From an uncultured Collinsella sp. (GTDB lineage Bacteria; Actinomycetota; Coriobacteriia; Coriobacteriales; Coriobacteriaceae): a stretch of 64,000 bases of DNA. Made by a program: the position numbers and the translations under genes. Below the pieces are notes generated by a model. That model did no database searches. It saw only the letters and a list, made by a program, of their open reading frames with translations, and had not been told where the DNA came from. Shown here in pieces: positions 8,733 to 17,631 of the stretch (position 1 is the first letter of the stretch; each line of letters starts with the position of its first letter). Where the stretch lies: the NCBI GenBank assembly GCA_900541685.1, contig UQKM01000001.1, forward strand, positions 1 through 64,000, in the 5' to 3' direction.

Positions 8733-9980
8733 ATGGAACAGAGAGTTGCAATCACCGGCATCGGTGCCGTATCGCCGCTCGGCAACACGGCGCTTGCCAC
8801 TTGGGCGGCTATGTGCGCCGGCACGTGCGGTATCGGCCCGATCACGCACTTCGATACGGATGCGTTTGCTGTCAAGGTGGCGGCCGAGGTCAAGGGCTTT
8901 GACGGCAACGAGTACTTTGGTAAGCACGATGCCAAGCACCTCGACCCCTGCGTTCAGTTTGCGATGGCGGCTTCGGACGAGGCCATGCACGATGCGGGCC
9001 TTGATGTCGAAGATGCCATCGATCGCGAGCGCCTGGGCGTCTACGTGGGTTCAGGCGTGGGCGGCATGCAGACACTCGTCGACAACGTCCACACGATTGC
9101 CGATCGAGGGCCTCGCCGTGCATCACCCTATATGATTGCGATGATGATCCCCAACATGGCTTCGGGCAACATCGCGATTCGCCATAAGGCAAAGGGCCCG
9201 ACCCTACCCGTCGTGACTGCCTGCGCGACTTCTGCCCATGCGGTGGGTGAGGCGTTCCGCGCCATCAAGCACGGCTATGCCGATGCGATCCTCGCGGGCG
9301 GCGCCGAGGCCGCAATTATCCCCGATGCCGTTGCGGGCTTTACGTCCTGCCGCGCATTGACCACCAACCCCGATCCCGCGACGGCCTGCCGTCCGTTCGA
9401 TGCAGACCGCGACGGCTTTGTGATGGGCGAGGGCGCCTGCGTGCTCGTGCTCGAGAGCATGGAACATGCGCAGGCGCGCGGTGCGCACATTTACGCCGAG
9501 GTCGTGGGCTACGGCAACACCGATGATGCCTATCACATCACGAGCCCCGATCCCGAGGCTGCCGGCATTGCCCGTGCGATATCGCTGGCGGTGGCCGAGG
9601 GCGACGTTAAGCCTTCCGAGGGCCTCTACATCAACGCTCACGGCACCTCGACCAAGCTCAACGATTCGTCCGAGACGGCGGGCATCAAGCGAGCACTCGG
9701 CGAGGACGCGGCGCGCGCCGCATATGTCTCGTCGACCAAGTCGATGACCGGTCACATGATCGGTGCCACGGGTGCCATCGAGGTCATGGCCTGCGCCATG
9801 GCGCTCGAGCAGGGCGTGGTGCCGCCGACCATTAACTACCACACACCCGATCCCGCCTGCGATCTTGACTACACGCCCAATCGCGCGGTTCGCGCCGACC
9901 TTACCTGGGCGCTTTCGACCAATCTGGGCTTTGGCGGACACAACGCCGCCATCGCGCTGCGTAGATATACGAGGAGCTAG
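8733..9980 (+). CDS. fabF: 3-oxoacyl-ACP synthase II
   Basis: Elongating condensing enzyme, 415 residues. It begins with VAITGIGAVSPLG. The catalytic Cys is in VTACATSAHA, the two His are in NAHGTST and STKSMTGHMIGA, and the C-terminus has LGFGGHNAAI. A strong GAGGAGG site precedes the ATG. No FabB-type second condensing enzyme is seen, so FabF probably performs all elongation in this pathway. Confidence 0.96.
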   Translation: MEQRVAITGIGAVSPLGNTALATWAAMCAGTCGIGPITHFDTDAFAVKVAAEVKGFDGNEYFGKHDAKHLDPCVQFAMAASDEAMHDAGLDVEDAIDRERLGVYVGSGVGGMQTLVDNVHTIADRGPRRASPYMIAMMIPNMASGNIAIRHKAKGPTLPVVTACATSAHAVGEAFRAIKHGYADAILAGGAEAAIIPDAVAGFTSCRALTTNPDPATACRPFDADRDGFVMGEGACVLVLESMEHAQARGAHIYAEVVGYGNTDDAYHITSPDPEAAGIARAISLAVAEGDVKPSEGLYINAHGTSTKLNDSSETAGIKRALGEDAARAAYVSSTKSMTGHMIGATGAIEVMACAMALEQGVVPPTINYHTPDPACDLDYTPNRAVRADLTWALSTNLGFGGHNAAIALRRYTRS

Positions 9981-9983
9981 AGC

Positions 9984-10460
9984 ATGGATTCCAAAAGACT
10001 TGCCGAGATAGCCGATGTTATGGAGGACCGCGGCCTCACGCGTGTACGCGTTGAGGAGCCCGATGGCACCGCGGTCGAACTCGAGCGCGCGAGTGCGGCG
10101 CAGCCGGTTGCCATGCCCATGCCTATGCCGGGTGCCGTGACTGCTCCGGCGGTGGCTCCTGTCGCCATGCCTGCCGCCGCGCCGGAGCCCGCCGCGCAGG
10201 CGCCTGCCGCCGCACCGGAGCCTAAGGGCACCGAGGTGACCGCTCCCATGGTCGGCGTGTTCTATGCTGCCCCGGCGCCGGGCGACGAGCCGTTTGTGCA
10301 CGTGGGCACCAAGGTCAAGGCCGGCGAGACCCTCTGCATCATCGAGGCCATGAAGGTTCTCAACGAGGTAACGGCAGAGGCAGACGGCGAGGTGCTCGAG
10401 ATCTGCGTGGCCGACGGCGACCTCGTGGAGTTCGGCAGTTGCCTTATGAGGATCGGATAG
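9984..10460 (+). CDS. accB: Biotin carboxyl carrier protein of acetyl-CoA carboxylase
   Basis: 158 residues: a short N-terminal helix region, an Ala/Pro-rich flexible linker (about residues 45-80), and a C-terminal biotinyl domain. The biotinylated lysine is in CIIEAMKVLNEV. It starts 3 bases after fabF with GAGGAG upstream. It is the substrate of the divergently encoded BirA and carries carboxybiotin between AccC and AccDA. Confidence 0.95.
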   Translation: MDSKRLAEIADVMEDRGLTRVRVEEPDGTAVELERASAAQPVAMPMPMPGAVTAPAVAPVAMPAAAPEPAAQAPAAAPEPKGTEVTAPMVGVFYAAPAPGDEPFVHVGTKVKAGETLCIIEAMKVLNEVTAEADGEVLEICVADGDLVEFGSCLMRIG

Positions 10461-10469
10461 GTGATGTCC

Positions 10470-10892
10470 ATGAACAAAGAAGAGCTCAAGAAGCTGTTGC
10501 CGCATCGCGAACCGATGCTTTTGCTCGACGAGGCCGAGCTGGTGGGCGACGAGGCCCACGGCAAGATCACGATTACGGGTGACGAGTACTATTTGCAGGG
10601 GCATTTTCCGGGAAACCCGGTAGTCCCCGGCGTGATTCAGTGCGAGATGCTCGCCCAAAACTGTTGCGTGCTGCTGATGGGCGACGAGGAGGCGCGCGGC
10701 GCGACGCCGTTCTATACGAGCCTCGATAAGGTGCGCTTTAAGCGTCCGGTGCGCCCGGGCGACACGGTTGATCTGGTGTGCACCATCACGCGTGCGCGCG
10801 GGCCGTTCCGCTTTGCGACGGGTACTGCGAGCGTCAACGGTGAGGTTTGCTGCCGCGCCGATATGTCTTTTGCACTCATGCACGAAAGTTAA
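10470..10892 (+). CDS. fabZ: 3-hydroxyacyl-ACP dehydratase
   Basis: Hot-dog fold dehydratase of about 140 residues. LLPHREPMLLLDE and the catalytic helix GHFPGNPVVPGVIQCEMLAQ (His, then Glu) are diagnostic of FabZ. The family usually begins close to MNKEEL..LLPHR, which supports the ATG at 10470; GTG at 10461 or ATG at 10464 are also in frame. Placement between accB and accC is a conserved arrangement in several Gram-positive fab operons. Confidence 0.93.
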   Translation: MNKEELKKLLPHREPMLLLDEAELVGDEAHGKITITGDEYYLQGHFPGNPVVPGVIQCEMLAQNCCVLLMGDEEARGATPFYTSLDKVRFKRPVRPGDTVDLVCTITRARGPFRFATGTASVNGEVCCRADMSFALMHES

Positions 10893-10902
10893 GGAAGGCT
10901 TC

Positions 10903-12246
10903 ATGTTCGACAAAGTGCTCATCGCCAACCGCGGAGAAGTCGCGGTCCGTGTTATCCGCGCGTGCCGCGATATGGGCATCAAGACCGTCGCCGTTTATTC
11001 CACGGCCGATGCGGACGCGCTGCACGTGCAGCTTGCCGACGAGGCGTATTGCATCGGCGGCCCGCGTCTTGCCGAGAGCTACCTCAACGACGATGCCGTG
11101 CTCACCTGTGCCGTGAAGTCGGGGGCAAAGGCAATTCATCCCGGCTATGGTTTTTTCTCCGAGAAGGCGAGCTTCGTGCGCGACTGCGACAAGTATGGCC
11201 TGGCGTTTGTCGGTCCTTCGTCCGAGGTGATTGACAGCATGGGCGACAAGGACGCCGCACGTCGAACGGCTGCCGCGGCGGGCGTGCCCATCGTGCCGGG
11301 CTGCGATTTGCTCAAAAGTCCCGAGGAGGCAACGGCCGAGGCCGAGCGCATTGGCTGCCCCGTGCTTATTAAGGCGCGCGCCGGCGGTGGCGGTCGCGGT
11401 ATTCGCAAGGTCGAGCGCGTGGAAGATGCGGCAAAGGCGTTCATCGAGGCACGTGCCGAGGGCGAGGCCGTCTTTGGCGACGGCGAGTGCTACATGGAGA
11501 AGTTCGTCGCGCCGGCGCACCACGTTGAGGTGCAGATTATGGCCGATAAACAGGGCCATGTGTTTTCGCTCGGCGAGCGCGAGTGCTCGGTTCAGCGTCG
11601 CAACCAAAAGCTGATCGAGGAGAGCCCCGCGCCGTGCCTCGACGGACGCGACGACATTCGTGCTCGCATGCACAAGGCAGCGCGTGACCTGGCTCGTGCC
11701 GTCGGCTACGAAGGAGCCGGTACCATCGAGTTCCTGTATTCGGACGACGGCAATTTCTACTTCATGGAAATGAACACGCGCTTGCAGGTGGAGCATCCGG
11801 TTACGGAGTTTGTGACCGATACCGACTTGGTCAAGTGGCAGCTACGCGTGGCAGCCGGCCAGCCTCTGCCCTTTGAGCAGGAGGACATGCCGGTTCGCAA
11901 CCACGCCATGGAGTGCCGCATCAATGCCGAAACGCCGGACTTTCTGCCGTCATGCGGAACGGTCACCGCGTTGCGTGTGCCGGGTGGTCCGCGCGTGCGC
12001 TGGGATTCCGCCATGTTTACCGGTGCGAACGTTCCGCCGTACTACGACTCCATGCTCGGCAAGCTCATCGTGTGCGCGCCCACGCGTGACGGCGCTATTC
12101 GCAAGATGCGCACGGCCCTGGGCGAGCTCGTGATTGAGGGCGTGAGCGAAAACAGCGAACTGCAGCTCGACGTGCTGGCAAACGATGAGTTCTTGTCGGG
12201 CATGTACCACACCGATCTGATGGGGCATCTCTATGCTGATGAATAG
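10903..12246 (+). CDS. accC: Biotin carboxylase subunit of acetyl-CoA carboxylase
   Basis: 447 residues, standard length. The N-terminus MFDKVLIANRGEVAVRVIRA, the ATP-grasp glycine loop ARAGGGGRGI and the catalytic segment EMNTRLQVEHPVTE are all present. It carboxylates biotin on AccB using ATP and bicarbonate. AAGGAAGG precedes the ATG at 10903. Its 3' end overlaps the start of accDA by 14 bases. Confidence 0.96.
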   Translation: MFDKVLIANRGEVAVRVIRACRDMGIKTVAVYSTADADALHVQLADEAYCIGGPRLAESYLNDDAVLTCAVKSGAKAIHPGYGFFSEKASFVRDCDKYGLAFVGPSSEVIDSMGDKDAARRTAAAAGVPIVPGCDLLKSPEEATAEAERIGCPVLIKARAGGGGRGIRKVERVEDAAKAFIEARAEGEAVFGDGECYMEKFVAPAHHVEVQIMADKQGHVFSLGERECSVQRRNQKLIEESPAPCLDGRDDIRARMHKAARDLARAVGYEGAGTIEFLYSDDGNFYFMEMNTRLQVEHPVTEFVTDTDLVKWQLRVAAGQPLPFEQEDMPVRNHAMECRINAETPDFLPSCGTVTALRVPGGPRVRWDSAMFTGANVPPYYDSMLGKLIVCAPTRDGAIRKMRTALGELVIEGVSENSELQLDVLANDEFLSGMYHTDLMGHLYADE

Positions 12247-13957
12247 AAAAGCGAAGACGGTCAACGTCCTCGAGGGGCCGATGACCGAGTCGTGCGCCGA
12301 GTTTCCCGCGCGCCACGTGTTTATCAAGTGCCCGGAGTGCCGCCGTGTGATCGATGAGGCACGCCTGCACGACAACCTCGAGGTCTGTCCTCGTTGCGGC
12401 AAACACTTTCGCGTGAGCGGTCGCGCGCGCATGCGCATGACGGTCGACGAGGGCACGTTTGAGGAATGGGATGCTAATCTGGCGTCGGAGGACTTCCTCT
12501 CGTTTCCCGGTTATGCCGACAAGCTCAAGGGCGCGGTCGAGCGTTCGGGCGAGCGCGATGCCGTTGTGTGCGGCAGGGGCAAAATCTGCGGTTGCGATAC
12601 GGCGCTCTTCTTTATGGATGCCAACTTTATGATGGGCTCGATGGGTTCCGTGGTGGGCGAGAAGATCTGTCGCACATTTGAGCGTGCGACCGAGATGGGA
12701 TTGCCAGTTGTCGGCTTTACCGTTTCGGGCGGTGCGCGCATGCAAGAGGGTGTGACATCGCTTATGCAGATGGCCAAGATTTCTGCGGCGGTTAGGCGCC
12801 ACAGCGAGGCGGGCGGCCTGTATATCACGGTGCTCACCGACCCCACGACTGGCGGCGTGACCGCGAGCTTTGCCATGGAGGGCGACATTATCCTGGCCGA
12901 GCCCGATGCCCTGACGGCATTTGCCGGCCCGCGCGTGATCGAGCAGAACATGCACAAGCGCCTGCCCAAGGGATTCCAGCGCTCCGAGTTTTTGCTGGAG
13001 CACGGCTTTTGCGATGCCGTTGTTCCGCGTGGCGAGATTGCGCTCACGGTAGGCGAGCTGTTGGCGCTGCACGAAGGGCACGCGCCCGGCCTGGGGGCAC
13101 CGCATGAAATCGTGCATACGGGTCGCCGCGGCAAAAAGCTGGGACACTTGTTTAAGCGCTCGGCGGCACCAAAAACCGCGCTCGAGATTGTCAAGCAGAC
13201 CCGCTCGGCAGATCGTGCCACGGCGGGTGAGATGATCTTGCTGGGCCTCGACGGATTCGTTGAGCTGCACGGCGACCGTTACTTTGGCGACGACGCCGCT
13301 GTGTTGGCTGGCATTGGCTGGAAAGACGGACGCCCCGTAACGGTCATCGCCATCGAGCGCGGCACCACGACCAAAGAGCGTATGCGCCGCAACTTTGGCA
13401 TGGCGCATCCCGAGGGCTACCGCAAAGCGCGTCGCCTTATGCGCCAGGCCGAAAAGTTTGGTCGACCGGTTCTGTGCCTGGTCGATACCTCGGGCGCGTT
13501 TTGCGGCATCGGTGCCGAGGAGCGCGGCCAGGGCGAGGCGATCGCCCAGAATCTCATGGAGATGAGCGGCCTTAAGACGCCGATTGTCTCGGTGGTGACA
13601 GGCGAGGGCGGCTCTGGTGGCGCGCTGGCGCTATCCGTGGCCGACCGCATCCTGATGCTCTCGAGCTCGGCCTATTCGGTCGTGAGCCCCGAGGCCTGTG
13701 CGTCGATCCTGTGGAAGGATACCGACCGCGCGAATGAGGCCGCCGAGGCGCTGAAGCTCACGGCCCCCGATCTGCTGGCGCTCGGCATCATCGACGGCAT
13801 TGTCGACGATAGGGACCTGTCGCATGAGGAGATCGCCGGTGCCGTCATGTCTTCGGCATTTGATGCCTTCGATACGCTTGGGCGGCTCGACGACGCGACT
13901 CTCACAAACCTCCGCTACGAAAAGTACCGCGCAATCGGTCAGTACCGCACGGTGTGA
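12233..13957 (+). CDS. accDA: Fused acetyl-CoA carboxylase carboxyltransferase (AccD-AccA)
   Basis: A single 574-residue chain joining the beta subunit (about residues 1-295) and alpha subunit (about 310-574). The beta part has a four-cysteine zinc ribbon (Cys33, 36, 52, 55) and GARMQEGV; the alpha part has FVELHGDRYFGDD, IAIERG and GEGGSGGALAL. In E. coli these are two genes far apart. It transfers carboxyl from AccB to acetyl-CoA, producing malonyl-CoA for FabD. GGGG lies 7 bases before the ATG at 12233; ATG 12239 is also possible. Last gene of the fab/acc operon. Confidence 0.94.
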   Translation: MLMNRKAKTVNVLEGPMTESCAEFPARHVFIKCPECRRVIDEARLHDNLEVCPRCGKHFRVSGRARMRMTVDEGTFEEWDANLASEDFLSFPGYADKLKGAVERSGERDAVVCGRGKICGCDTALFFMDANFMMGSMGSVVGEKICRTFERATEMGLPVVGFTVSGGARMQEGVTSLMQMAKISAAVRRHSEAGGLYITVLTDPTTGGVTASFAMEGDIILAEPDALTAFAGPRVIEQNMHKRLPKGFQRSEFLLEHGFCDAVVPRGEIALTVGELLALHEGHAPGLGAPHEIVHTGRRGKKLGHLFKRSAAPKTALEIVKQTRSADRATAGEMILLGLDGFVELHGDRYFGDDAAVLAGIGWKDGRPVTVIAIERGTTTKERMRRNFGMAHPEGYRKARRLMRQAEKFGRPVLCLVDTSGAFCGIGAEERGQGEAIAQNLMEMSGLKTPIVSVVTGEGGSGGALALSVADRILMLSSSAYSVVSPEACASILWKDTDRANEAAEALKLTAPDLLALGIIDGIVDDRDLSHEEIAGAVMSSAFDAFDTLGRLDDATLTNLRYEKYRAIGQYRTV

Positions 13958-13973
13958 CAAAGGGACAGCCCGC

Positions 13974-15212
13974 ATGTCACATTGGGAAAGGCGTTCCATG
14001 TCACAAGTTTCTAACACCTCGTTTACAACGACGGTCTCATCAAACGCCATGGCCGTGGTGGACTATCTGTCCAAAAGCATGATGTCGGCGCTGCCGTTTA
14101 TTGTCTGCGCGGCGTTGTTCCGTACCGTCGCCGTCATTATGGGCGAAGGCATGCTGGGCCTGTGGTCTGCCGATTCCGAAATCTATCGCCTGTTCTACAG
14201 TTGGCTCTATAACGCCGGCTACTACTTTTTGCCCATTTATCTTGGTTGGGCGGCTGCCCGCCAGCTCGGTTGCTCGGAGCAGCTGGGCATGATGCTGGGC
14301 GGCGTATTGATTGCGCCCGATCTGCTTAAGCTCGTCGATGCCGCATCGACGACGGGGGCATCGATGACTTCCGTGTATGGCCTGCTTCCCGCGCCGGTCA
14401 ACGATTACACGACAACTGTTATCCCGGTTCTCATCTCGGTGCCCGTGCTATGGCGAGTGGAGTGTTTCTTTCGGCGCGTTATCCCTCAGGCCGTGGCGTT
14501 TTCGTTTGTTCCGTTTGCGACCATGCTTGTCATGGTTCCGGTTTCGCTGTGTATTACGGCGCCGGCGGGCAGCTATCTGGGCATGCTGTTGGGCCAGCTT
14601 ATGTTTATGCTTGGCAATTCCGGTGGCATCGTGTCGCTGCTCACGCTCATGGGGCTTGCCGCGGGCTGGGAGTTTCTTAAGATCGCGGGCGTCAGCAACG
14701 TTGTCCTATCGCTCGCCTATGCGCAGTTTATGAGTGTGGGAACGGATTTGTGCATCCTGATCGCCGCGACGATGGCAACGTTCGCCGTTTGGGGCATGCC
14801 CTTTGGCGCGTCGCTCCGCGTTGCGGATAAGGACGAGAAGGCGCTCATGCTGGGCTATTCAATCTCGGGCGTTCTTGGCGGCGTAAGCGAGCCGGCGCTG
14901 TACGGTTGCGGCTTCAAATATGGCAGGTGCCTGACGTGCATGGCCATCGGCGGCGCCGTCGGAGGCCTTGTTGCGGCTGTGGGCCACGTTACGGCCTATA
15001 CCATCGGCATGACGAATGTCCTCATGGTCATTGGCTTTGCCACGGGTGGCATCTCGAACCTGCTGTGGTGCTGCGCTGCCGGCGGTGTGGCATTTGCGGT
15101 GTCTGCGGCGCTGAGCTACTGCTTTGGCGTGGTGCCGGCGAAGGGGCAGGCGACGGGGGACGGAGCCGATTCGCCCGAAACAGTGGCGAGCGCTGCTGAA
15201 GTAAGCGCATAA
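13974..15212 (+). CDS. Orphan PTS EIIC, glucose/beta-glucoside superfamily
   Basis: About 412 residues with roughly ten hydrophobic segments. The motif MPFGASLRVADKDEKALMLGYSISG followed by GVSEPALYG is the GI(T/S)EPALYG-like signature of EIIC domains of the BglF/ScrA group. There is no EIIB domain with a phosphocysteine and no EIIA, so it either borrows those from other PTS proteins or has a non-transport role. ATG 13974 has AAGGGA at good spacing; ATG 13998 with AAAGG is equally possible. It follows accDA by 16 bases and may be cotranscribed. Confidence 0.8.
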   Translation: MSHWERRSMSQVSNTSFTTTVSSNAMAVVDYLSKSMMSALPFIVCAALFRTVAVIMGEGMLGLWSADSEIYRLFYSWLYNAGYYFLPIYLGWAAARQLGCSEQLGMMLGGVLIAPDLLKLVDAASTTGASMTSVYGLLPAPVNDYTTTVIPVLISVPVLWRVECFFRRVIPQAVAFSFVPFATMLVMVPVSLCITAPAGSYLGMLLGQLMFMLGNSGGIVSLLTLMGLAAGWEFLKIAGVSNVVLSLAYAQFMSVGTDLCILIAATMATFAVWGMPFGASLRVADKDEKALMLGYSISGVLGGVSEPALYGCGFKYGRCLTCMAIGGAVGGLVAAVGHVTAYTIGMTNVLMVIGFATGGISNLLWCCAAGGVAFAVSAALSYCFGVVPAKGQATGDGADSPETVASAAEVSA

Positions 15213-15250
15213 ACCTGTGCGACAAAAGGACGATCCCTTTGTCGTGTTCC

Positions 15251-15283
15251 AAGGCCGCGGCCCGTGTGGGCTGCGGCCTTTTT
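15251..15283 (+). terminator. Rho-independent terminator after the EIIC gene
   Basis: AAGGCCGCGGCCC and GGGCTGCGGCCTT form a GC-rich hairpin followed by TTTTTG. It ends the long unit that starts at fabH. Confidence 0.9.
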
Positions 15284-15356
15284 GTATCTGGGGGACAAAG
15301 TGGCTACACTACAATCCGGTCAAGCAATAGATATATAAGTAGTACCGTGGGGGCGG

Positions 15357-16517
15357 ATGCAGATGGTCGAGTGGATTGTTAAGCGCGCGCAGGGCGATCG
15401 TGCACGTGTGGGCACGTTAGCGGGCATGGTGTGTATTGTCGCCAATGTGGCGCTTTGTGCTGCAAAGGGTGCCATTGGTGTGGTTTCGGGATCGGTTTCG
15501 ATTGTGGCGGATGCCATGAACAACCTGTCCGATGCCAGCTCGAATATCGTGAGCGTGCTGGGCTTTAAGCTGGCGAGCAAGCCGGCCGACCCCGAGCATC
15601 CTTACGGCCACGGTCGCTACGAGTATCTCTCGGGTCTGGTCGTGGCGGCGCTCGTGCTGCTGATTGGCGTTGAACTGGTGAAGTCCTCGGTTGAGCGCGT
15701 CATCCACCCCGAACCTGTCGAGTTCTCGCTTGCCCTGGTGGCAGTTCTAGTGCTTTCGATGGTCGTAAAGCTTTGGATGGCGGCCCTCAACCAAAAGCTC
15801 GGCGATCGCATTGAGTCCGAGACGCTGCATGCGACCGCGCAGGATTCCAAGAACGATGTTCTTGCCACGGGCGCCGTACTGGCGTGCGCAATTGTTTCGC
15901 AGGTGACGGGCATCAACCTTGACGCTTGGGTCGGCCTTGCCGTTGGTGCCTATATTGGCTGGAGCGGTTTTGAACTCATCCAGGATACGGTGAGCCCGCT
16001 TTTGGGCCAGACGCCCGATCCTAAGCTGGTCAAGCACATTCGAGACAAGATCATGAGCTATCCCGGCGTTTTGGGCGTTCACGATCTGATGGTTCACGAC
16101 TATGGCCCGGGCAGGAAGTTCGCAAGTGCTCACGCCGAGATGGCAGCCGAAGCCAGCCCTCTGGAAAGCCATGACACGCTCGATAACATCGAGCAGGCGT
16201 TTAGGAACGAAGACGGCATGATTGTCACGCTTCACTACGATCCCATCGTGACCGACGACCCCAAGGTGGCGAGCATGCGCTTGCGCATTAACGCCATGGC
16301 ACAGGAGATCGATAACCGCCTCTCGATTCATGACCTACGTTGTGTGCCGGGTCCTACGCACACCAATGTGATTTTTGATTGCGTGCGACCCTCGGATCTG
16401 GGCATGGGCGCCGATGAGCTCAAACGTGCATTGGCCCAGAAGGTCGAATCCGAATATCCCAAGTCGATTGCCAAGATAACGATTGATGAAGACTACGTAG
16501 GCCATACCCACGAGTAG
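15357..16517 (+). CDS. Cation diffusion facilitator family transporter
   Basis: 386 residues. Six hydrophobic segments span the first 210 residues and include the metal-site pair ADAMNNLSDASSN and the HPYGHGRYEYLSGL loop typical of CDF antiporters; a cytoplasmic domain with a second His/Asp-rich region (VHDLMVHDYGPG) follows. It likely exports Zn2+, Fe2+ or Mn2+ in exchange for protons; the sequence does not settle the metal. It is longer than typical 300-residue CDFs because of an extended C-terminal domain. A start at ATG 15363 is also possible. Confidence 0.88.
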   Translation: MQMVEWIVKRAQGDRARVGTLAGMVCIVANVALCAAKGAIGVVSGSVSIVADAMNNLSDASSNIVSVLGFKLASKPADPEHPYGHGRYEYLSGLVVAALVLLIGVELVKSSVERVIHPEPVEFSLALVAVLVLSMVVKLWMAALNQKLGDRIESETLHATAQDSKNDVLATGAVLACAIVSQVTGINLDAWVGLAVGAYIGWSGFELIQDTVSPLLGQTPDPKLVKHIRDKIMSYPGVLGVHDLMVHDYGPGRKFASAHAEMAAEASPLESHDTLDNIEQAFRNEDGMIVTLHYDPIVTDDPKVASMRLRINAMAQEIDNRLSIHDLRCVPGPTHTNVIFDCVRPSDLGMGADELKRALAQKVESEYPKSIAKITIDEDYVGHTHE

Positions 16518-16556
16518 GGCTGTGCTGGCAAAGCAATGTATACAGAAGGGGAGAAC

Positions 16557-17183
16557 ATGAAAAGGCTGTATCTGCTCCGCCATGGCCAGACGGAATTCAA
16601 CGTCAAAAAGCTGGTCCAGGGCCGCTGTGATTCACCGTTGACCGACCTAGGCCGCAAACAAGCGGGGATGGCGGCCGCATGGCTCAAGGGCCACGACGTC
16701 GTCCCGGACAAAGTGGTCTCATCGCCCTTAGGCCGAGCTATGGACACGGCAAGTCTCGTCGCAACCGAACTCCTCGGCCCGGACGCCGCGGTCGAGCCCT
16801 GCGAAGGCATCATCGAGCGCAGCTACGGTACCTTCGAAGAAGGCCCTCACGACGTCCTGCCCACCGACGTCTGGGACCCCGGCGAGGACCTGGTTCCATT
16901 TGGCGGAGAAGGAAGCCATGCCCTGCAGGAGCGCATGGTAGGCACCCTCACCAATCTCATGGGCGCCGAGGGCATCGAAACCCTCCTAGCAGTAAGCCAC
17001 GGCAGCGCCAGCCGCCAATTCATCAAGGCTGCAGCCCCAGAGGGCTTCGAACTCCCAGCAAAACTCCCCAACTGCGCCATCATGATCTTCGATTTTGACG
17101 AGGAAGATTTGCAAGGAAAGAGCGACAGGCTCCAATGCAAGTTCACTCTCCAGCAAATAGTGGACCCCCAACAAAGTAATTAG
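16557..17183 (+). CDS. Histidine phosphatase family protein
   Basis: 208 residues. The phosphohistidine motif LLRHGQTEFN is at residues 5-14, with a PLTDLGRKQA segment and a second catalytic His in AVSHGSASR. This is the phosphoglycerate mutase-like fold; members hydrolyse sugar phosphates, nucleotides or cobalamin precursors, and the substrate cannot be read from sequence. The ATG at 16557 has GAAGGGGAG upstream. The gene uses more A-ending codons than its neighbours. Confidence 0.88.
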   Translation: MKRLYLLRHGQTEFNVKKLVQGRCDSPLTDLGRKQAGMAAAWLKGHDVVPDKVVSSPLGRAMDTASLVATELLGPDAAVEPCEGIIERSYGTFEEGPHDVLPTDVWDPGEDLVPFGGEGSHALQERMVGTLTNLMGAEGIETLLAVSHGSASRQFIKAAAPEGFELPAKLPNCAIMIFDFDEEDLQGKSDRLQCKFTLQQIVDPQQSN

Positions 17184-17227
17184 CTGAGCGAGCAGAGTTA
17201 AGCAGACATCAACGTGTCGTCTCCCGA

Positions 17228-17364
17228 GCTTGGCAGAGGGGCGGCGAAATATATTAAGTTTGTCGCGAGTTCCGCACGCAAAGGAAAGCACTTAATGTGC
17301 TTTCCGTCTTGCGCAGGACTGTAGAGCAGCAAACTTAATATATTTCGCCGCCCCTCTGCCAAGC
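17228..17364 (+). repeat. Complete copy 2 of the long palindromic element
   Basis: Two 35-base arms (17228-17262 and 17330-17364) are perfect reverse complements. The 67-base centre contains the core shared with copies at 1-66 and 63746-63863: TCGCGAGTTCCGCACG, the hairpin GGAAAGCAC-TTAAT-GTGCTTTCC, then GCAGGACTGT and GAGCAG. Inner stems also pair (CGCAA with TTGCG). It separates the phosphatase gene from the rplC leader. There is no T-tract after the arms, so a simple intrinsic terminator is not the obvious explanation. Confidence 0.9.
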
Positions 17365-17421
17365 CCAGGCGACTCCACGCACTTTACCTGCGTAAACAAT
17401 GTGAGTGAAATATGAATCTCG

Positions 17422-17611
17422 ATGGATACGCCCGCAGCCGTGTATACTAAACAGCTGTGTGAAACCAGGGGAGTATTCTGGCTGGACAAAATGCCTGCTT
17501 AATAGGGTTGTCAGGTAGTCCGGGCGAAATACAAGGCTGGGGAGCACGTCGTGTAAGTAGTGGTCCTCTAGGGGCGTACGCTCGGTGGTGTACGCATTGT
17601 CCCAAGACCAC
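17422..17611 (+). promoter_or_regulatory. rplC leader: shared motif and candidate structured 5' UTR
   Basis: 17422-17447 matches the rplB leader (19287-19312) at 23 of 26 positions; it ends in TATACT, a good -10 box without a convincing -35. About 110 bases later a nested hairpin is visible: GTGGTC (17560-17565) with GACCAC (17606-17611), GGG with CCC, and GCGTAC (17574-17579) with GTACGC (17590-17595). Such a leader fits autoregulation by a ribosomal protein, known for S10 operons (L4), but the ligand is inferred only. Confidence 0.5.
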
Positions 17612-17631
17612 GCGAGAGTTGGGATCATATC

